A stretch of DNA of 64,000 bases from Roseateles_B flavus (GTDB taxonomy: Bacteria > Pseudomonadota > Gammaproteobacteria > Burkholderiales > Burkholderiaceae_C). The DNA is taken from contig NZ_JBDPZC010000012.1 in the NCBI RefSeq assembly GCF_039872765.1, positions 62,001 through 126,000 on the forward strand, given 5' to 3'. A model generated the notes under the pieces. It was not told the origin of the DNA. It made no database searches and saw only the letters and a program-made list of their open reading frames with translations. Position 1 is the stretch's first letter; every line of letters begins with the position of its first letter. Made by a program: the position numbers and the translations under genes. Positions 36,449 to 44,733 of this stretch are shown one piece after another.

Positions 36449-37825
36449 TCACAGGCTCCTGTTGACGAGACGGCCCTGGCGGTTCAGGCGGACCATCTCC
36501 AAGGTGAGGCGGGATTCGATGTTGTGCTTGATGGAGGGGCAGGGCGAGATGCCGTCCGTCCAGTGCTTGGGGCACTTGCCGCCGCAGATGGGCAGGATGC
36601 GGCAGCTGTGGCAGGGCACCTCGCCGGCCTGGATGCGGTCGTTCCAGTCGGCGAAGGGGCGCGGCCGGGCGACGGGTGCGGGAGGCTGGCGCACATCGTC
36701 CAGGCGGTAGAAACGCACCTCCTTGTAGGCCGGCACCTGCGAGATCTCGGTGCAGTTGAAGGCCTCGCCGTAGGGGTCGATGAGCTCGGCCTCTTCGCGC
36801 ACGCTCATGCAGACGATGGGCTTGAGCGCCTTGGGCAGCAGGCTGGGCGCCTGGCCGGCCTCGATCAGGCGGGCCATCAGCTCCAGCTCGAACTCGGCAT
36901 AGCGCTGCTGGCTCAACGAGCCCAGGTGGGCGTCATTGCCCCAGCTGTGGACCGGCGCGGTGTAGAAGCGGAAGTGGCGCAGCAGGTCATGCTCGCGCAG
37001 CACCTCGACCAGGGCCAGCGTGCCCTCGTGGTTGCGGGTGTCCACGTTGCAGCGGATGAAGACGGAGGCGCCGCAGCCGGCAAGTCGCGGATCCGCGGCA
37101 ATGCCGCGCAGGTTGTTGAGGATGGTGTCGAAGGAGGGCCGGCCGTCCTTGGTGACACGGCGGCGGTCGTGGTACTCGCGGGCGCCGTCCAGGGTGATGT
37201 CGAAGGCCATCACGCGGTGCTGCTCCACCAGCTCGAAGAAGAGCTTGGGGGTGAGGGCCACGCCGTTGGTGGCCATCTGCGCGCTGTAGTCCAGCTGGTG
37301 CTCGCGGGCCAGGGCCTGCAGGCGCGGCGTCAGGCTGCGGATGGAGGCCAGGCCCAGCAGCGGCTCGGCGCCGAACCAGCCGATCTGCAGGCGCTGGTAG
37401 CCCTGGCGGCGGGCCAGCTTCTGTTCCGCGCGGCGCATCACGCCCTGCATGACCTCGTCGTCCATGCGCTTGTTCTCGTGCTGCTGGCCGCAGTAGTCGC
37501 AGCCCAGCTGGCAGTTGGCGGAGGGCGAGATGCCGAGGTAGAGCATGTCGTCGTCCCGGATGGCCGCCTTGTTGTGGGCGATCACCAGGGCCTGCTCGTC
37601 CTCGCTTTCGGGCACGAGGATCTTGTGCTCCAGCAGGGACTGGCGCAGCGCCTCGGGCAGGGCCTCGCAATGGCCTTGCTGGACCTGGGTCCAGTCCTCG
37701 TCGCTGACCAGCGCGGAGCGGGCGCTGCGCGTCGAATAGACCATGCGGAAGGCGCGGCGGCCGACGGCAGGGCTGATCGCCAGGTAGCGGCTGACGCGCA
37801 GGGCAGGAGTGGTGCTCATGGTCAT
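36449..37825 (-). CDS. Radical SAM/SPASM peptide maturase
   Basis: Protein of 458 residues. The radical SAM cluster motif CxxxCxxC is C105, C109, C112 (NCQLGCDYCGQQ). GWFGAEPLL replaces the usual GGEPL. The C-terminus is a full SPASM domain: C339 and C358, then C405-x2-C408-x5-C414-x3-C418-x10-C429, able to hold two auxiliary 4Fe-4S clusters. Such enzymes install C-S, C-C or C-O bonds, epimerise residues, or oxidise side chains in ribosomal peptides. The first 90 residues could be a peptide-binding domain but no clear RiPP recognition element is visible. Start Met 37825 overlaps the stop of the upstream gene (ATGA). Confidence 0.93.
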   Translation of the reverse strand: MTMSTTPALRVSRYLAISPAVGRRAFRMVYSTRSARSALVSDEDWTQVQQGHCEALPEALRQSLLEHKILVPESEDEQALVIAHNKAAIRDDDMLYLGISPSANCQLGCDYCGQQHENKRMDDEVMQGVMRRAEQKLARRQGYQRLQIGWFGAEPLLGLASIRSLTPRLQALAREHQLDYSAQMATNGVALTPKLFFELVEQHRVMAFDITLDGAREYHDRRRVTKDGRPSFDTILNNLRGIAADPRLAGCGASVFIRCNVDTRNHEGTLALVEVLREHDLLRHFRFYTAPVHSWGNDAHLGSLSQQRYAEFELELMARLIEAGQAPSLLPKALKPIVCMSVREEAELIDPYGEAFNCTEISQVPAYKEVRFYRLDDVRQPPAPVARPRPFADWNDRIQAGEVPCHSCRILPICGGKCPKHWTDGISPCPSIKHNIESRLTLEMVRLNRQGRLVNRSL

Positions 37826-38976
37826 TGGGCCACCAGCAGTTCGCTGGCGAAGATTTGTTGCAGGGATTGCGGGTCCTTGAAGAGCTGGCTCAGCCATTGG
37901 CCCGGGATGCCCTCGCGGCTGCCGCGCAGGCGGTCCATCCAGCCGGCATAGGCGGGTGGCACGCGCTTGAGCTCGTCCGTCTGCGCATCCAGCAGCAGGC
38001 CCTGGGCCGGCTCGTAGAGGTGGTAGCGGTCCTCGTTGAAGCGGTAGAGGCGCTGCGGCTCGAAGGCGTTCATGCGGCGCTGCTGGGCCCGGGTGCGGTA
38101 GCTGTACCAGCCCATCTCCCACTGCCGGGCATGGTGGACGGTCCGGTCCTCGAAGCGGGTCCACAGCTGCTGCAGGGCCAGGCGGGCGAAGTCGTCGCGC
38201 GAGCCTTGGGGCGGAATGGGCTCGCCGATCTCGGCGCTGACCGTGCCGTCGGCCTCGCGCCAGGACAGCATGGGCACCAGCGGCAGGCCCAGCTTGTGCG
38301 CCAGATAGGCCGCGCCCATGCGGGCCAGGATCTCGCGGCCGGCGAAGCGGATGGGCACGGCGTGGCGCTCCTCGTCGGCCGCGTTCATCTGGCCACGCTG
38401 GCCGCGCTGGCCGTCGATGCAGATGTAGAGGCTGCGCCCTTCGCGCAAGGCCCGCATCATCTGCATCAGGGCGCTGCTGCCGTCGCTGCTGATCACGCTC
38501 AGCTCGGCCTGCCACAGCTGGCGTTCGCGGCCCTGGTGGTTCATCTGCACCATCGCCCCGCCATGGTCCTGGGCCATGCCCGGGCCGGCCACGATGGCCA
38601 TGGGGATGCCACGACGCAGCAGCAGCACGGGCTGGATGGCCCAGGCGCCCAAGTGGTAGGAGCAGTAGATGGCGGGACCGGCGGCGGGGCGGCCGCGCTG
38701 CAGGTTCAGCAGGCCGGCGGTCTCCAGGTCGCAGATGCTGCCGAACTCGAACTTCTTCATCTCGCGATGGCGGAAGTTGTCCCGGTACTGCTGGCGGCTC
38801 TGGCCATGGGCCTGCTGCGGGAAGAAGTATTCGTTGGCGATCTGGAAGCGCAGCCAGTCCAGGCGCAGGGGGCCCGAGGCGTCCAGGTCCAGGGCCGCGG
38901 CGAGGTCGCCGGCATCAAAGAAGGCCTTCTGATGCGCTTCCCTCAGCTCATGTAGTTTGGAATCTGCTTTTGACAT
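37822..38976 (-). CDS. LpxL/HtrB-like acyltransferase homologue lacking the catalytic acid
   Basis: Protein of 384 residues related to lipid A late acyltransferases and PatA (LPLAT superfamily). The middle region carries IYCSYHLGAWAIQPVLLLRRGIPMAIVAG, LREGRSLYICIDGQRGQRGQ and GAAYLAHKLGLPLVPMLSW, in the order expected for the family. Where active members have His-x4-Asp/Glu, here His108 is followed by LGAW and Ala113, so the catalytic acid is missing unless another residue serves. No N-terminal membrane helix is seen. It is sandwiched between the M50 protease (29-base overlap) and the radical SAM gene (4-base overlap), hence part of the peptide pathway: peptide lipidation, or a repurposed binding role. 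Confidence 0.75.
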   Translation of the reverse strand: MSKADSKLHELREAHQKAFFDAGDLAAALDLDASGPLRLDWLRFQIANEYFFPQQAHGQSRQQYRDNFRHREMKKFEFGSICDLETAGLLNLQRGRPAAGPAIYCSYHLGAWAIQPVLLLRRGIPMAIVAGPGMAQDHGGAMVQMNHQGRERQLWQAELSVISSDGSSALMQMMRALREGRSLYICIDGQRGQRGQMNAADEERHAVPIRFAGREILARMGAAYLAHKLGLPLVPMLSWREADGTVSAEIGEPIPPQGSRDDFARLALQQLWTRFEDRTVHHARQWEMGWYSYRTRAQQRRMNAFEPQRLYRFNEDRYHLYEPAQGLLLDAQTDELKRVPPAYAGWMDRLRGSREGIPGQWLSQLFKDPQSLQQIFASELLVAQ

Positions 38977-40120
38977 GGGTATAGGCTCTCAGCAGGAAGG
39001 GGCGGGTGAAGATGAAGAGGACGACCAGGCTGATGGCGGAGGACACCAGCAGGCGGGGGTGCTCCAGGGCGAGAAACTCCCAACTGTGATGAACAAGAAT
39101 CTCCAGGGTCTGGCTGAAATTGCGGTAACTGGAATTCAGCAGGCCGTAGCAGACAAAGCCGAGGAAGGAGTAATTGCAGACGGCGTAGACGGCGATGAAC
39201 CATTCGGTGCCGCTGATGGCGGCTTTCTCCCGCAGTTTGCGGTAGACGATCCAGCACATGCCGCCGGCACGCTGGTACAGGTCGTGCAGGCCCAGGAAAT
39301 CAGCCAGCAGCCAATAGCCGTCATTGCGGATGAAGGGAATCAGCACGAACAGGGCCGTGGCCAGGTTCGATTTGAAGGCCAGGCTGAGCCAGGCCTGGGT
39401 ATGGCCCTCGGTCAGCGCGATGCCGATATAGAGAATCACCGACGCCAGCAACTGGAAGTAGATACCACCCAGATTCACCACGAATCTCGAATGGCGGTCC
39501 ACCAGCCAGGCATTGCTGACATTGGCGAAGAAGACGGGGAATATCAGGTAGAAACCGAAGCCGATCTCGTGCGGCGGTTGCCCTACATGGCGCATGCCGG
39601 CAGCATGGCCCAGCTCGTGAAAGAGCAGCACGGCCAGCACGCAGAGGTAGCCCATCAGCAGGTCGCGGCCGCTCAGGTCCAGGCTGCGCAGCTGCGTGCC
39701 GCCCACCTGGTGGAAGAGGAACAGGTCGCCCAGGACCAGCAGGGCCAGCAGGCAGACGGTCCAGACCACGGGGCGGCGGACGAGCAGGGCCAGGTGGACG
39801 GACAGGCGCTGCACCAGCGAGGCGGGCAGCACGGTGACGGAGGCCTGGATGTAGGAGGTGCTGGCGCGTTCGGGGGCCAGGCGTGCGACCTGGTCCAGCA
39901 GTTCGGCCTTGAAGGAGGGACGGGATTCGGGGGCGATGCCCCAGCGCTCCATCAGGCGCTCGCTGCCGGCATCCACGCCGTCTTGCTGGAGGACACCCAG
40001 GGCCTCGTACATGCGGGGCTGGATCCGGAAGTGGCGGCCATTGAATGCGGCCTGGTAGGCACCATCGACGACCTTGACCTGCACCTGGGCGATCAGGTTT
40101 GAAATATCAAGGGTACTCAT
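38948..40120 (-). CDS. M50 family membrane metalloprotease
   Basis: Protein of 390 residues. The zinc-binding HELGH (H168-H172) lies in a hydrophobic helix (LLMGYLCVLAVLLFHELGHAAGM), and the third-ligand region RNDGYWLLAD is near 265-274, as in site-2 proteases and YydH-like proteins. At least six transmembrane helices are visible. Residues 1-105 are soluble and include VVDGAYQAAFNGRHFRIQPRMYEALGVLQ, reminiscent of a PqqD-like peptide-binding domain, which I infer only weakly. A likely job is removal of the leader from the modified precursor, coupled to export. It is the first gene after the precursor, beyond a terminator. Confidence 0.85.
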   Translation of the reverse strand: MSTLDISNLIAQVQVKVVDGAYQAAFNGRHFRIQPRMYEALGVLQQDGVDAGSERLMERWGIAPESRPSFKAELLDQVARLAPERASTSYIQASVTVLPASLVQRLSVHLALLVRRPVVWTVCLLALLVLGDLFLFHQVGGTQLRSLDLSGRDLLMGYLCVLAVLLFHELGHAAGMRHVGQPPHEIGFGFYLIFPVFFANVSNAWLVDRHSRFVVNLGGIYFQLLASVILYIGIALTEGHTQAWLSLAFKSNLATALFVLIPFIRNDGYWLLADFLGLHDLYQRAGGMCWIVYRKLREKAAISGTEWFIAVYAVCNYSFLGFVCYGLLNSSYRNFSQTLEILVHHSWEFLALEHPRLLVSSAISLVVLFIFTRPFLLRAYTHVKSRFQTT

Positions 40121-40138
40121 GATGGTCAAGGTTCCAGG

Positions 40139-40191
40139 AAAAATGGGGCGGGATGCACTGTCGTCATGGGCATGGCCGGCATGCATCCCGC
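40139..40191 (-). terminator. Intrinsic terminator/attenuator between precursor and M50 genes
   Basis: A 10-bp perfect stem (GCGGGATGCA / TGCATCCCGC, 40148-40157 with 40182-40191) with a 24-base loop is followed on the minus strand by CCCA and five Ts. It lies after the precursor stop and 19 bases before the M50 start. Placed there it should let a large excess of short precursor transcripts accumulate, with partial read-through into the modification and export genes, as is common in bacteriocin loci. Confidence 0.75.
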
Positions 40192-40234
40192 AGCCTGAGA
40201 ATCACCCGAGGTGAATCCCAGGCCTCGGGCCGGA

Positions 40235-40393
40235 TTACTCGGCGGACGGCTCTGCTTCGCCCTTGCTGGGCGAGCAGATGAAGTTCTCGATGTCGACGAT
40301 GGCCAGGTCGGGGGTGGCGTTGACCATTTCGAAACGCTGGTCCAGTTCGACGGTGGCCAGTTCTTCCTTCAGGGTGGCGATCTTGTTGTCCAT
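40235..40393 (-). CDS. Probable RiPP precursor peptide, 52 residues
   Basis: Begins MDNKIATLKEELATVELDQR and ends FICSPSKGEAEPSAE, with a TAA stop. The first 37 residues are acidic and helix-like, a normal leader; the only cysteine is C40, within NFICSP. It has an excellent ribosome binding site, AAAGGAAA, 7 bases upstream. It is followed at once by a terminator and the M50, acyltransferase-like, radical SAM and exporter genes on the same strand, which is strong context for a modified peptide. I cannot match it to a known precursor family, and cannot see where the leader is cut; the core may be the C-terminal 15 residues. Confidence 0.8.
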   Translation of the reverse strand: MDNKIATLKEELATVELDQRFEMVNATPDLAIVDIENFICSPSKGEAEPSAE

Positions 40394-40685
40394 GATGTTT
40401 CCTTTTGAATTGAGGTAGGATTTGAAATAGGCTTTTTGAGCCTGGGTTCCGGACGCCGGATATTCCCGGTGTCATGGCTTCTTGAAATTAGAGGCGACCT
40501 TCTTCTGCAGCTTTCCGGTTGCTTTCTGATATTCGTTCAGCGCATGGGTTGAACTCTAAAGATGACCCCGCCGGGTGGCTACTAACAAAAGTGGTAGGTG
40601 CAGGCTGGCGGCGGACGCTGCAGGCAGGGGCGGCGCCTGCGGGGTTTCGCGCAGAGGTCGGCAGGGCAGGCATTACCATGGCCGC
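40394..40685. promoter_or_regulatory. Divergent spacer between peptide locus and antiporter gene
   Basis: No gene. The minus-strand half is clearly more AT-rich than the surroundings, as expected for the promoter and leader of the precursor. A small palindrome TCCGG-ACG-CCGGA lies at 40448-40460 and a 5-bp hairpin (AGGCT-CAAAA-AGCCT) nearer the precursor. A weak -35/-10 candidate (TTCAAC, 16 bases, TATCAG, minus strand near 40553-40526) is not convincing. Confidence 0.35.
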
Positions 40686-42680
40686 ATGAGTTCGCTGGAC
40701 CTTGCCTTGCTGTATCTGGTGGCCGCCGTACTGGGCGTGGTCGCCTGCCGATCCCTCAAGCTGCCGCCCATGCTGGGCTACCTGACCGTGGGGGTGCTGA
40801 TCGGCCCCAACGCCATGGCGCTGTCGGGGGAATCGGAAGGCGTGCGCTACCTGGCCGAGTTCGGCGTGGTCTTCCTGATGTTCGTGATTGGGCTGGAGTT
40901 CAACCTGCCCAAGCTGCGCAGCATGCGCGCCCTTGTCTTCGGCCTGGGTCTGCTGCAGGTGCTCATCACCATCCTGGGCACCATCGTCGGCAATGTGCTG
41001 CTGGACCATCTTTTCGACTGGCTGGGCATCCGCTGGGACCTGGGCTGGGAGGGCGCCCTGGTGCTGGGCGCGGCCATGGCCATGAGCTCCACCGCCATCG
41101 TCGTGAAGCTGATGGCCGAGCGCCTGGAGCTGGAGAGCGAGCATGGCCGCCGCGTGATGGGCGTGCTGCTGTTCCAGGACCTGGCCGTGGTGCCGCTGCT
41201 GGTGCTGATCCCCGCGCTCAAGAGCGATGGCGGCACCATGGCCGTCTCCCTGGCCTGGGCGGGCCTCAAGGCGGTCGCCGTGCTGGCCGTGCTGCTGGCC
41301 GGCGGCCAGAAGGCCATGCGCTGGTGGCTGACCCTGGTGGCGCGGCGCAAGAGCGAGGAGCTCTTCATGCTCAACCTGCTGCTCGTGACCCTGGGCCTGG
41401 CCTGGGTGACCGAGCACGCCGGACTCTCGCTCGCGCTGGGCGCCTTCGTGGCCGGCATGCTGATCGCCGAGACCGAATACAAGCACCAGGTGGAGACCGA
41501 CATCCGGCCCTTTCACGACGTGCTGCTGGGCCTGTTCTTCATCACCATCGGCATGAAGCTGGACTGGCGCCCGGTGGTGGCGCAGTGGCCGCTGGTCGTG
41601 CTGCTGACCCTGCTGCCGCTGGCGGCCAAGGCCACGCTGATCGCGGTGCTCGCCAAGCTCTTTCGCGCGCCCACGGGCGTGGCCATCCGCACCGGCCTGT
41701 ACCTGGCGCAGGCGGGCGAGTTCGGCTTCGTGCTGCTGAGCCTGGGCGCGCAGCACCAGCTGATCGCGCCGCAGTGGGTGAGCCCGGTGCTGGCCTCCAT
41801 GGTCATCTCCATGCTGGCCACGCCGCTGATCGTGATGTACAGCAACCGCATCGTGATGAAGCTCTCGTCCAGCGACTGGCTGCTGCAGTCGGTGCAGCTC
41901 ACCACCATCGCCAAGAAGTCCATCAAGGCCGATGCCCACGTGATCATCTGCGGCTACGGCCGCAGCGGCCAGAACCTGGCCCGGCTGCTGGAGACCGAGC
42001 ACATCCCCTACATGGCCCTGGACCTCGACCCCGACCGCGTGCGCCAGGCCGCGGCCGCGGGCCAGAGCGTGGTCTTCGGCGACGCCGCCAAGGTGCAGAG
42101 CCTGATGGCCGCCGGCCTGGCCCGCGCCAGCGCCGTGGTGATCAGCTACCACGACACCCCCTCGGCGCTGAAGATCCTCCAGCTGGTGCGCGAGCACGCC
42201 GCTCATGTGCCGGTGGTGGTGCGCACCATCGACGACAGCGACCTGGAAAAGCTGCGCGCCGCCGGCGCCACCGAGGTGGTGCCCGAGGCCATCGAGGGCT
42301 CGCTGATGCTGGCCAGCCATGCGCTGGCGCTGGTGGGCGTGCCCATGCGTCGCGTGATCCGCCTGACGCGCGACGCCCGCGATGCCCGCTACGGCCTGCT
42401 GCGTGGCTACTTCCATGGCGCCGACGACGACAGCGCCGAGGAGCGCGATCAGGCCCGCCTGCGTCCCGTCACCCTGCCGGTGGCCTCGCCCTATGCCGGC
42501 GAGCCGCTCGGTGACCTGGTTCTGGAGGCCATTGGCGTGCAGGTGGTCTCGGTGCGGCGCGCCAGCGGCGCGGTGCGGCCGGCCCAGGACGGCCTGGAGC
42601 TGCAGGGCGGCGACACCCTGGTGCTGTCCGGCACGCCCGAGGCCCTGGCCCTGGCCGAGGAGAAGCTACTGCGCAGCTGA
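40686..42680 (+). CDS. CPA2 cation/proton antiporter with RCK domains (KefB/YbaL type)
   Basis: Protein of 664 residues. The first 385 residues contain about twelve helices of the CPA2 antiporter fold (LGYLTVGVLIGPNAMAL, FMLNLLLVTLGLAWVTEHAGLSLALGAFVAGMLIAETEY). A TrkA-N/RCK_N Rossmann domain (AHVIICGYGRSGQNLARLLE, near residue 420) and a TrkA-C domain at the C-terminus follow. Expected role is K+/H+ antiport gated by nucleotides or glutathione adducts. The MSSLDLALLYL start at 40686 is chosen because the 37-residue upstream extension is Arg-rich. Its end overlaps the convergent acyltransferase gene by 15 bases. Confidence 0.92.
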   Translation: MSSLDLALLYLVAAVLGVVACRSLKLPPMLGYLTVGVLIGPNAMALSGESEGVRYLAEFGVVFLMFVIGLEFNLPKLRSMRALVFGLGLLQVLITILGTIVGNVLLDHLFDWLGIRWDLGWEGALVLGAAMAMSSTAIVVKLMAERLELESEHGRRVMGVLLFQDLAVVPLLVLIPALKSDGGTMAVSLAWAGLKAVAVLAVLLAGGQKAMRWWLTLVARRKSEELFMLNLLLVTLGLAWVTEHAGLSLALGAFVAGMLIAETEYKHQVETDIRPFHDVLLGLFFITIGMKLDWRPVVAQWPLVVLLTLLPLAAKATLIAVLAKLFRAPTGVAIRTGLYLAQAGEFGFVLLSLGAQHQLIAPQWVSPVLASMVISMLATPLIVMYSNRIVMKLSSSDWLLQSVQLTTIAKKSIKADAHVIICGYGRSGQNLARLLETEHIPYMALDLDPDRVRQAAAAGQSVVFGDAAKVQSLMAAGLARASAVVISYHDTPSALKILQLVREHAAHVPVVVRTIDDSDLEKLRAAGATEVVPEAIEGSLMLASHALALVGVPMRRVIRLTRDARDARYGLLRGYFHGADDDSAEERDQARLRPVTLPVASPYAGEPLGDLVLEAIGVQVVSVRRASGAVRPAQDGLELQGGDTLVLSGTPEALALAEEKLLRS

Positions 42681-44663
42681 GGCCGCCGGCCAGGCCAGCC
42701 GGGGCAGCAGCCAGGCCGATCCGGCCTCGCTGAGATGGCCCTGGTCGCGGTAGAGCATCACCTCGTCCCGCATCACGTCGCAGCGGCCGTTCCGGCACAG
42801 CAGCGGCTCGAAGCGCAGCACCGGCAGCACGCCCTCTGCCTGCGTCAGCCAGGCCTGGACCGCGGTGTCGCTGGCGTCGCGGTGCGCGCCGTCGATGCGG
42901 CAATCCGGCGTGGCGCCCAGGGTCCATCGGCCCAGGGCCCGGCGCTCCAGGCAGGCCGCCACATTGAAGGCGGCCCGCGGCGGCGGCGCGACCAGCACCA
43001 CCTGCCGGCCCAGGGCCCGCAGGCGCTGCGCGGTGCGACGCAGATCGTCCAGCAGGGCCTGGCGCAGCCCGGCTTCGTCCAGGGCCTGCCCGGACAGCTC
43101 GCCCTGCGGCGTCAGCCGGCGCGGGCTGTACTGGCGCGTATCCAGGTACTGGGTCAGCAGGCTGGACAGCACCACCGTCCTGACCTCCGGATGCCGTACC
43201 AGCCAGTCCAGCACGGACTCGTTGAAGGCCCGGCACTGGGCGATCCAGCGCGGCGCGAAGGTGGCGCCCGGCGCCGCCTCGGGCTTGTAGGGTGCAAGGT
43301 CCGGGAAGGGGCCGCAGGAGGACTTGGTGGCCTGGATGAGGCCCGGTGCGCCCTGCCTCTCCAGGTAGGAGGCAAGACCTGGCACCAGGTGCATGGCATA
43401 GGAGTCGCCCCACACCATCCACCGGGGCTGCCTGCCTTGCTGGCATTCCGGGCGCGGGGCGTAGGGGCGCTCGGCATCGCAGTGGGCGGAGAAGCCGTAG
43501 TTGGGCCGGGTGAGCCGGGCGAAGTCATGCCCCTCGGGCGCCTGCACCCAGCGCTGGGTGAGCACGGGCAGCAGGGCCAGGGACAGGCTGCCGGCGATCA
43601 AGGCGACCCATCCCGGTGTTCCCCGCAGCCCGGCCTTGCCGGGCAGCTCCACCCAGCGGTGCAGCAGCCAGGCCAGGGGCAGGGCGGTGGCCAGCGCAGC
43701 GAGGCGCCAGGCCATCAGCTCGGGTGGGGCATCCCGGCCGGTCCCGACCCAGGCGTTGTGCACCGCCGCCATCAGCGGCCAGTGCACGAGGTACAGCGAA
43801 TAGCTGCGATCCCCCAGCCAGACCAGGGGCCGCAGGCCGCGCGGCGCGGGGTGATGGCCGGCCGGATGCTGCACCAGCAAGGCCGTGGCCAGGCAGGCGC
43901 ACAGGGCCAGCGGCCCGGGATGCGGCCAGCCGGGCAGCTCCAGCAGGGGCAGCACCAGCAGGACGATCGCGGCCGCGACGCGCAAGCCGGCGGGCACCGC
44001 CCAGGGCCGCGGCCGCAGTGCCATCAGGGAGCCCAGCCCCAGCTCCCAGGCGCGGCTGGGCAGGGCATAGAAGGCCAGGTTCGCGTCGCGCATGAGCCAG
44101 TAGCCGCACAGCGCCAGGCTGGCCAGGCCCAGCGCTCCCACCGCGAGGCGACGCCAGCGCGGCGGGCTCAGCCACAGCAGGGCCGGCAGCAGCAGGTAGT
44201 ACTGCTCCTCCAGCGACAGCGACCAGAAGTGCAGCAGCGGCTTGAGCTCCGCCGCGCCCTGGAAGTAGCCGCTCTGCTGCCACAGCACCCAGTTGCTGGC
44301 GAAGAGCAGGGCGGCGCGGGCCTGCGCGGCCAGGTCCAGCTGCTCGCGGGCATTCTGCAGCCAGGGGCTGGCCAGCAGGGTCAGCGCCAGCGTGACGTAG
44401 GCCGCGGGCAGCAGGCGGCGGGCGCGGCGGGCGTAGAAGTCCAGGAAGCTGAAGCGGCCGGCCAGGAGGGCGCGTTGCACCAGGCCCGTGATCAGGTAGC
44501 CGGAGATCACGAAGAAGATGTCCACGCCCAGGTAGCCGCCGGCAATGCCGGGCAGCTGGGCATGGTGCAGCAGCACCCAGGCGACGGCGAGGCCGCGCAG
44601 GGCCTGGATGTCCCAGCGCAGGGGCTCGGCTGTCGCCAAGGAGACGGAGTGGGGGGGCGTCAT
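42666..44663 (-). CDS. OafA-type O-acyltransferase with C-terminal SGNH domain
   Basis: Protein of 665 residues: an acyltransferase-3 membrane domain of about 10 helices (starts DIQALRGLAVAWVLLHHAQLPG, with GGYLGVDIFFVISGYLI and the family's HFWSLSLEEQYYLLLPALL), and a periplasmic SGNH hydrolase-like domain of about 250 residues with WGDSYAMHLVP and the later Asp-His pair in YRDQGHLSEAGS. It probably acetylates a cell-surface polysaccharide. No polysaccharide cluster surrounds it. The start at 44663 (MTPPHSVSL) or 44675 is uncertain; the spacer to the divergent phosphatase gene is only about 70 bases. Confidence 0.9.
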   Translation of the reverse strand: MTPPHSVSLATAEPLRWDIQALRGLAVAWVLLHHAQLPGIAGGYLGVDIFFVISGYLITGLVQRALLAGRFSFLDFYARRARRLLPAAYVTLALTLLASPWLQNAREQLDLAAQARAALLFASNWVLWQQSGYFQGAAELKPLLHFWSLSLEEQYYLLLPALLWLSPPRWRRLAVGALGLASLALCGYWLMRDANLAFYALPSRAWELGLGSLMALRPRPWAVPAGLRVAAAIVLLVLPLLELPGWPHPGPLALCACLATALLVQHPAGHHPAPRGLRPLVWLGDRSYSLYLVHWPLMAAVHNAWVGTGRDAPPELMAWRLAALATALPLAWLLHRWVELPGKAGLRGTPGWVALIAGSLSLALLPVLTQRWVQAPEGHDFARLTRPNYGFSAHCDAERPYAPRPECQQGRQPRWMVWGDSYAMHLVPGLASYLERQGAPGLIQATKSSCGPFPDLAPYKPEAAPGATFAPRWIAQCRAFNESVLDWLVRHPEVRTVVLSSLLTQYLDTRQYSPRRLTPQGELSGQALDEAGLRQALLDDLRRTAQRLRALGRQVVLVAPPPRAAFNVAACLERRALGRWTLGATPDCRIDGAHRDASDTAVQAWLTQAEGVLPVLRFEPLLCRNGRCDVMRDEVMLYRDQGHLSEAGSAWLLPRLAWPAASAAQ

Positions 44664-44733
44664 GTCGCGCCGCATTGTCGGGCCTGCCGCCTGCGCGACA
44701 GCCGGGCCTGCCGCGCTGGGCCACACTGCGCGC

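Noticed and set aside
40164..40475. A 103-residue frame overlapping the precursor peptide
   Set aside because: No ribosome binding site, arginine-rich nonsense composition. The 52-residue frame has the strong AAAGGAAA site and a sensible sequence.
40488..42416. A 642-residue open frame antisense to the antiporter gene
   Set aside because: His/Gln/Gly-rich composition with no hydrophobic or motif structure, opposite a gene with clear CPA2 and RCK motifs. High GC keeps antisense frames open.
43367..43382. Another copy of the 14-base repeat at about 43370
   Set aside because: Only GCAAGACCTG matches before it diverges, and it lies in the acyltransferase coding sequence; too weak to count.
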